DNA of 6,344 bases, from positions 1-6,344 of the forward strand of contig BDTQ01000206.1 in NCBI GenBank assembly GCA_002898135.1. The letters are read 5' to 3'. Positions 5,439 to 6,344 of this stretch are shown here, in pieces. The translations under genes were made by a program, and so were the position numbers. The stretch comes from a bacterium BMS3Bbin07 (lineage in GTDB: Bacteria; Nitrospirota; Thermodesulfovibrionia; Thermodesulfovibrionales; JdFR-85). The notes beneath the pieces are model-generated. The model was given only the letters and a program-made list of their open reading frames with translations. It had not been told where the DNA came from and did no database searches. Numbering within the stretch: position 1 is the first letter of the stretch; the number at the start of each line of letters is the position of its first letter.

Positions 5439-6344
5439 TCAAAGCGCCGGTCCCGGGTTGGAGACATTAGCCATCCTGCGAAACTGTGAACTTGACTCTA
5501 TCAATTCTGAATAAGTTCCCCTGGCTGTGACTTTACCTTGTTCGAGCATATAAATTACATCACATTCCTGAACGGTAGTTAACCGGTGTGCAATCATTAT
5601 AATCGTTTTTTTGCGTGAAATATTCTGTATTGCCTCCATAATGGCATTTTCTGTAATTCCATCCAGTGCGCTGGTTGCTTCATCGAAAATTAGCACCTTG
5701 GGATCATTATACAGTGCACGGGCAATCCCGATCCTCTGGCGTTGTCCACCACTTAGCCTGACCCCTCGCTCACCAACCACGGTATTATAGCCATCGGGCA
5801 AGTCATGCATAATAAAATCATGCAGATTCGCAATTTGAGCAGCCCGTTCCACGGCCTTGCTATCAATATCCCTGTCTCTAATTCCAAAGGCAATGTTGCG
5901 CATAACGGTATCATCAGTAAGGTAAATGGACTGCGGAACATATCCAAGGTTTTTCTGCCAGCTGCGAAGATTTGACGGATTAATTTCGGTGCCATCAACA
6001 ATAAGTTGCCCTTTAGTTGGTGACAGCAGCCCCAGAATAATATCCACTGTTGTCGTTTTACCGGATCCCGTAACTCCAACGAATCCCACGGTTGTTTTAG
6101 ACTTGATATCAAGGTTCAGTTTATTGACTGCAGGTGTGGACGTATTGGGATAGTAATATACGACATCACGGAGTTCTATCCTGTCTTTAAATTCCAATGG
6201 AGGCACTGCATCGGTATGATCAAAGGCCATGTCTGAGTCGGTATCACGCTGGATAAGGTCCTTGTACAAAATGTCCAGTGCAGGGAGGTTATACCTAACA
6301 ACCGTCATTCCGATAAATATTCGCTGTAATGCCGGCATGAGCCG
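5439..6344 (-). CDS. ABC exporter, ATP-binding domain, PglK/MsbA-like (runs off right edge)
   Basis: The minus-strand frame is open from the window edge to TGA at 5441-5439, giving 301 codons. The first ATG (6338) is internal, because RL-MPALQRIF continues a typical end of the last membrane helix bundle (compare RLMPALQQI in flippase-type exporters). Numbered from that Met, the nucleotide-binding domain shows Walker A GVTGSGKT (88-95), Q-loop Q136 in YVPQ, signature LSGGQ (195-199), Walker B VLIFDE (215-220), D-loop SALD (223-226) and switch histidine H251 in AHRLTT. All catalytic residues are intact. The membrane domain, expected to be fused N-terminally, is outside the window. RYNLPALDILYKDL after the helix bundle resembles exporters of lipid-linked oligosaccharides or other lipids, so a polysaccharide gene cluster may lie to the right; the substrate is inferred. 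It converges with purN, leaving 52 bases between the stops. Confidence 0.9.
   Translation of the reverse strand, partial: RLMPALQRIFIGMTVVRYNLPALDILYKDLIQRDTDSDMAFDHTDAVPPLEFKDRIELRDVVYYYPNTSTPAVNKLNLDIKSKTTVGFVGVTGSGKTTTVDIILGLLSPTKGQLIVDGTEINPSNLRSWQKNLGYVPQSIYLTDDTVMRNIAFGIRDRDIDSKAVERAAQIANLHDFIMHDLPDGYNTVVGERGVRLSGGQRQRIGIARALYNDPKVLIFDEATSALDGITENAIMEAIQNISRKKTIIMIAHRLTTVQECDVIYMLEQGKVTARGTYSELIESSSQFRRMANVSNPGPAL

Overview
The window looks like an ordinary chromosomal segment of a Gram-negative-type bacterium, probably mid-40s in percent GC by eye. Arginine codons are often AGG/AGA. Gene content and protein style (two-domain glutamine-dependent NadE, stand-alone rubrerythrin-like protein, RsmI, PurN) would fit Nitrospirota or a Desulfobacterota-like anaerobe. 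That placement is an impression from the proteins, not a demonstrated assignment.

Left edge, minus strand: the N-terminal 217 residues of a membrane sensor histidine kinase run off the window at position 1. It has about six membrane helices, a coiled coil and the start of the HisKA helix. A 209-bp divergent intergenic region (652-860) holds short direct and inverted repeats and a strong sigma70-type promoter that sits almost on top of the nadE start codon. Rightwards from there runs a compact group: nadE (glutamine-dependent NAD+ synthetase), a small predicted lipoprotein sharing one base with the nadE stop (TGATG), and, 22 bp later, a stand-alone ferritin-like/rubrerythrin-like di-iron protein.

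A 203-bp gap (3429-3631) follows. It contains a fold-back repeat built from CGCAGAT units spaced exactly 10 bp apart, ending in a T-run that may act as a terminator. Next is a second plus-strand group: rsmI (16S rRNA C1402 2'-O-methyltransferase), interrupted by an apparent one-base deletion near 3928; an 82-residue glycine-rich two-helix membrane protein overlapping the rsmI end; and purN (GAR formyltransferase). The last residues of purN read NPPLAKGD and look like sequence added by an invading repeat.

Right edge, minus strand and convergent with purN: the ATP-binding half of a type I ABC exporter resembling lipid-linked oligosaccharide flippases (PglK/MsbA type), with its membrane domain beyond the window.

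The genes are mostly housekeeping (NAD+, purine and rRNA modification). I do not see a defence island, CRISPR array, transposase or a convincing new multi-gene system. The best second-look items are the rsmI frameshift, the fold-back repeat, the near-leaderless nadE promoter, and the two small membrane-associated proteins tied by overlap to nadE and rsmI.
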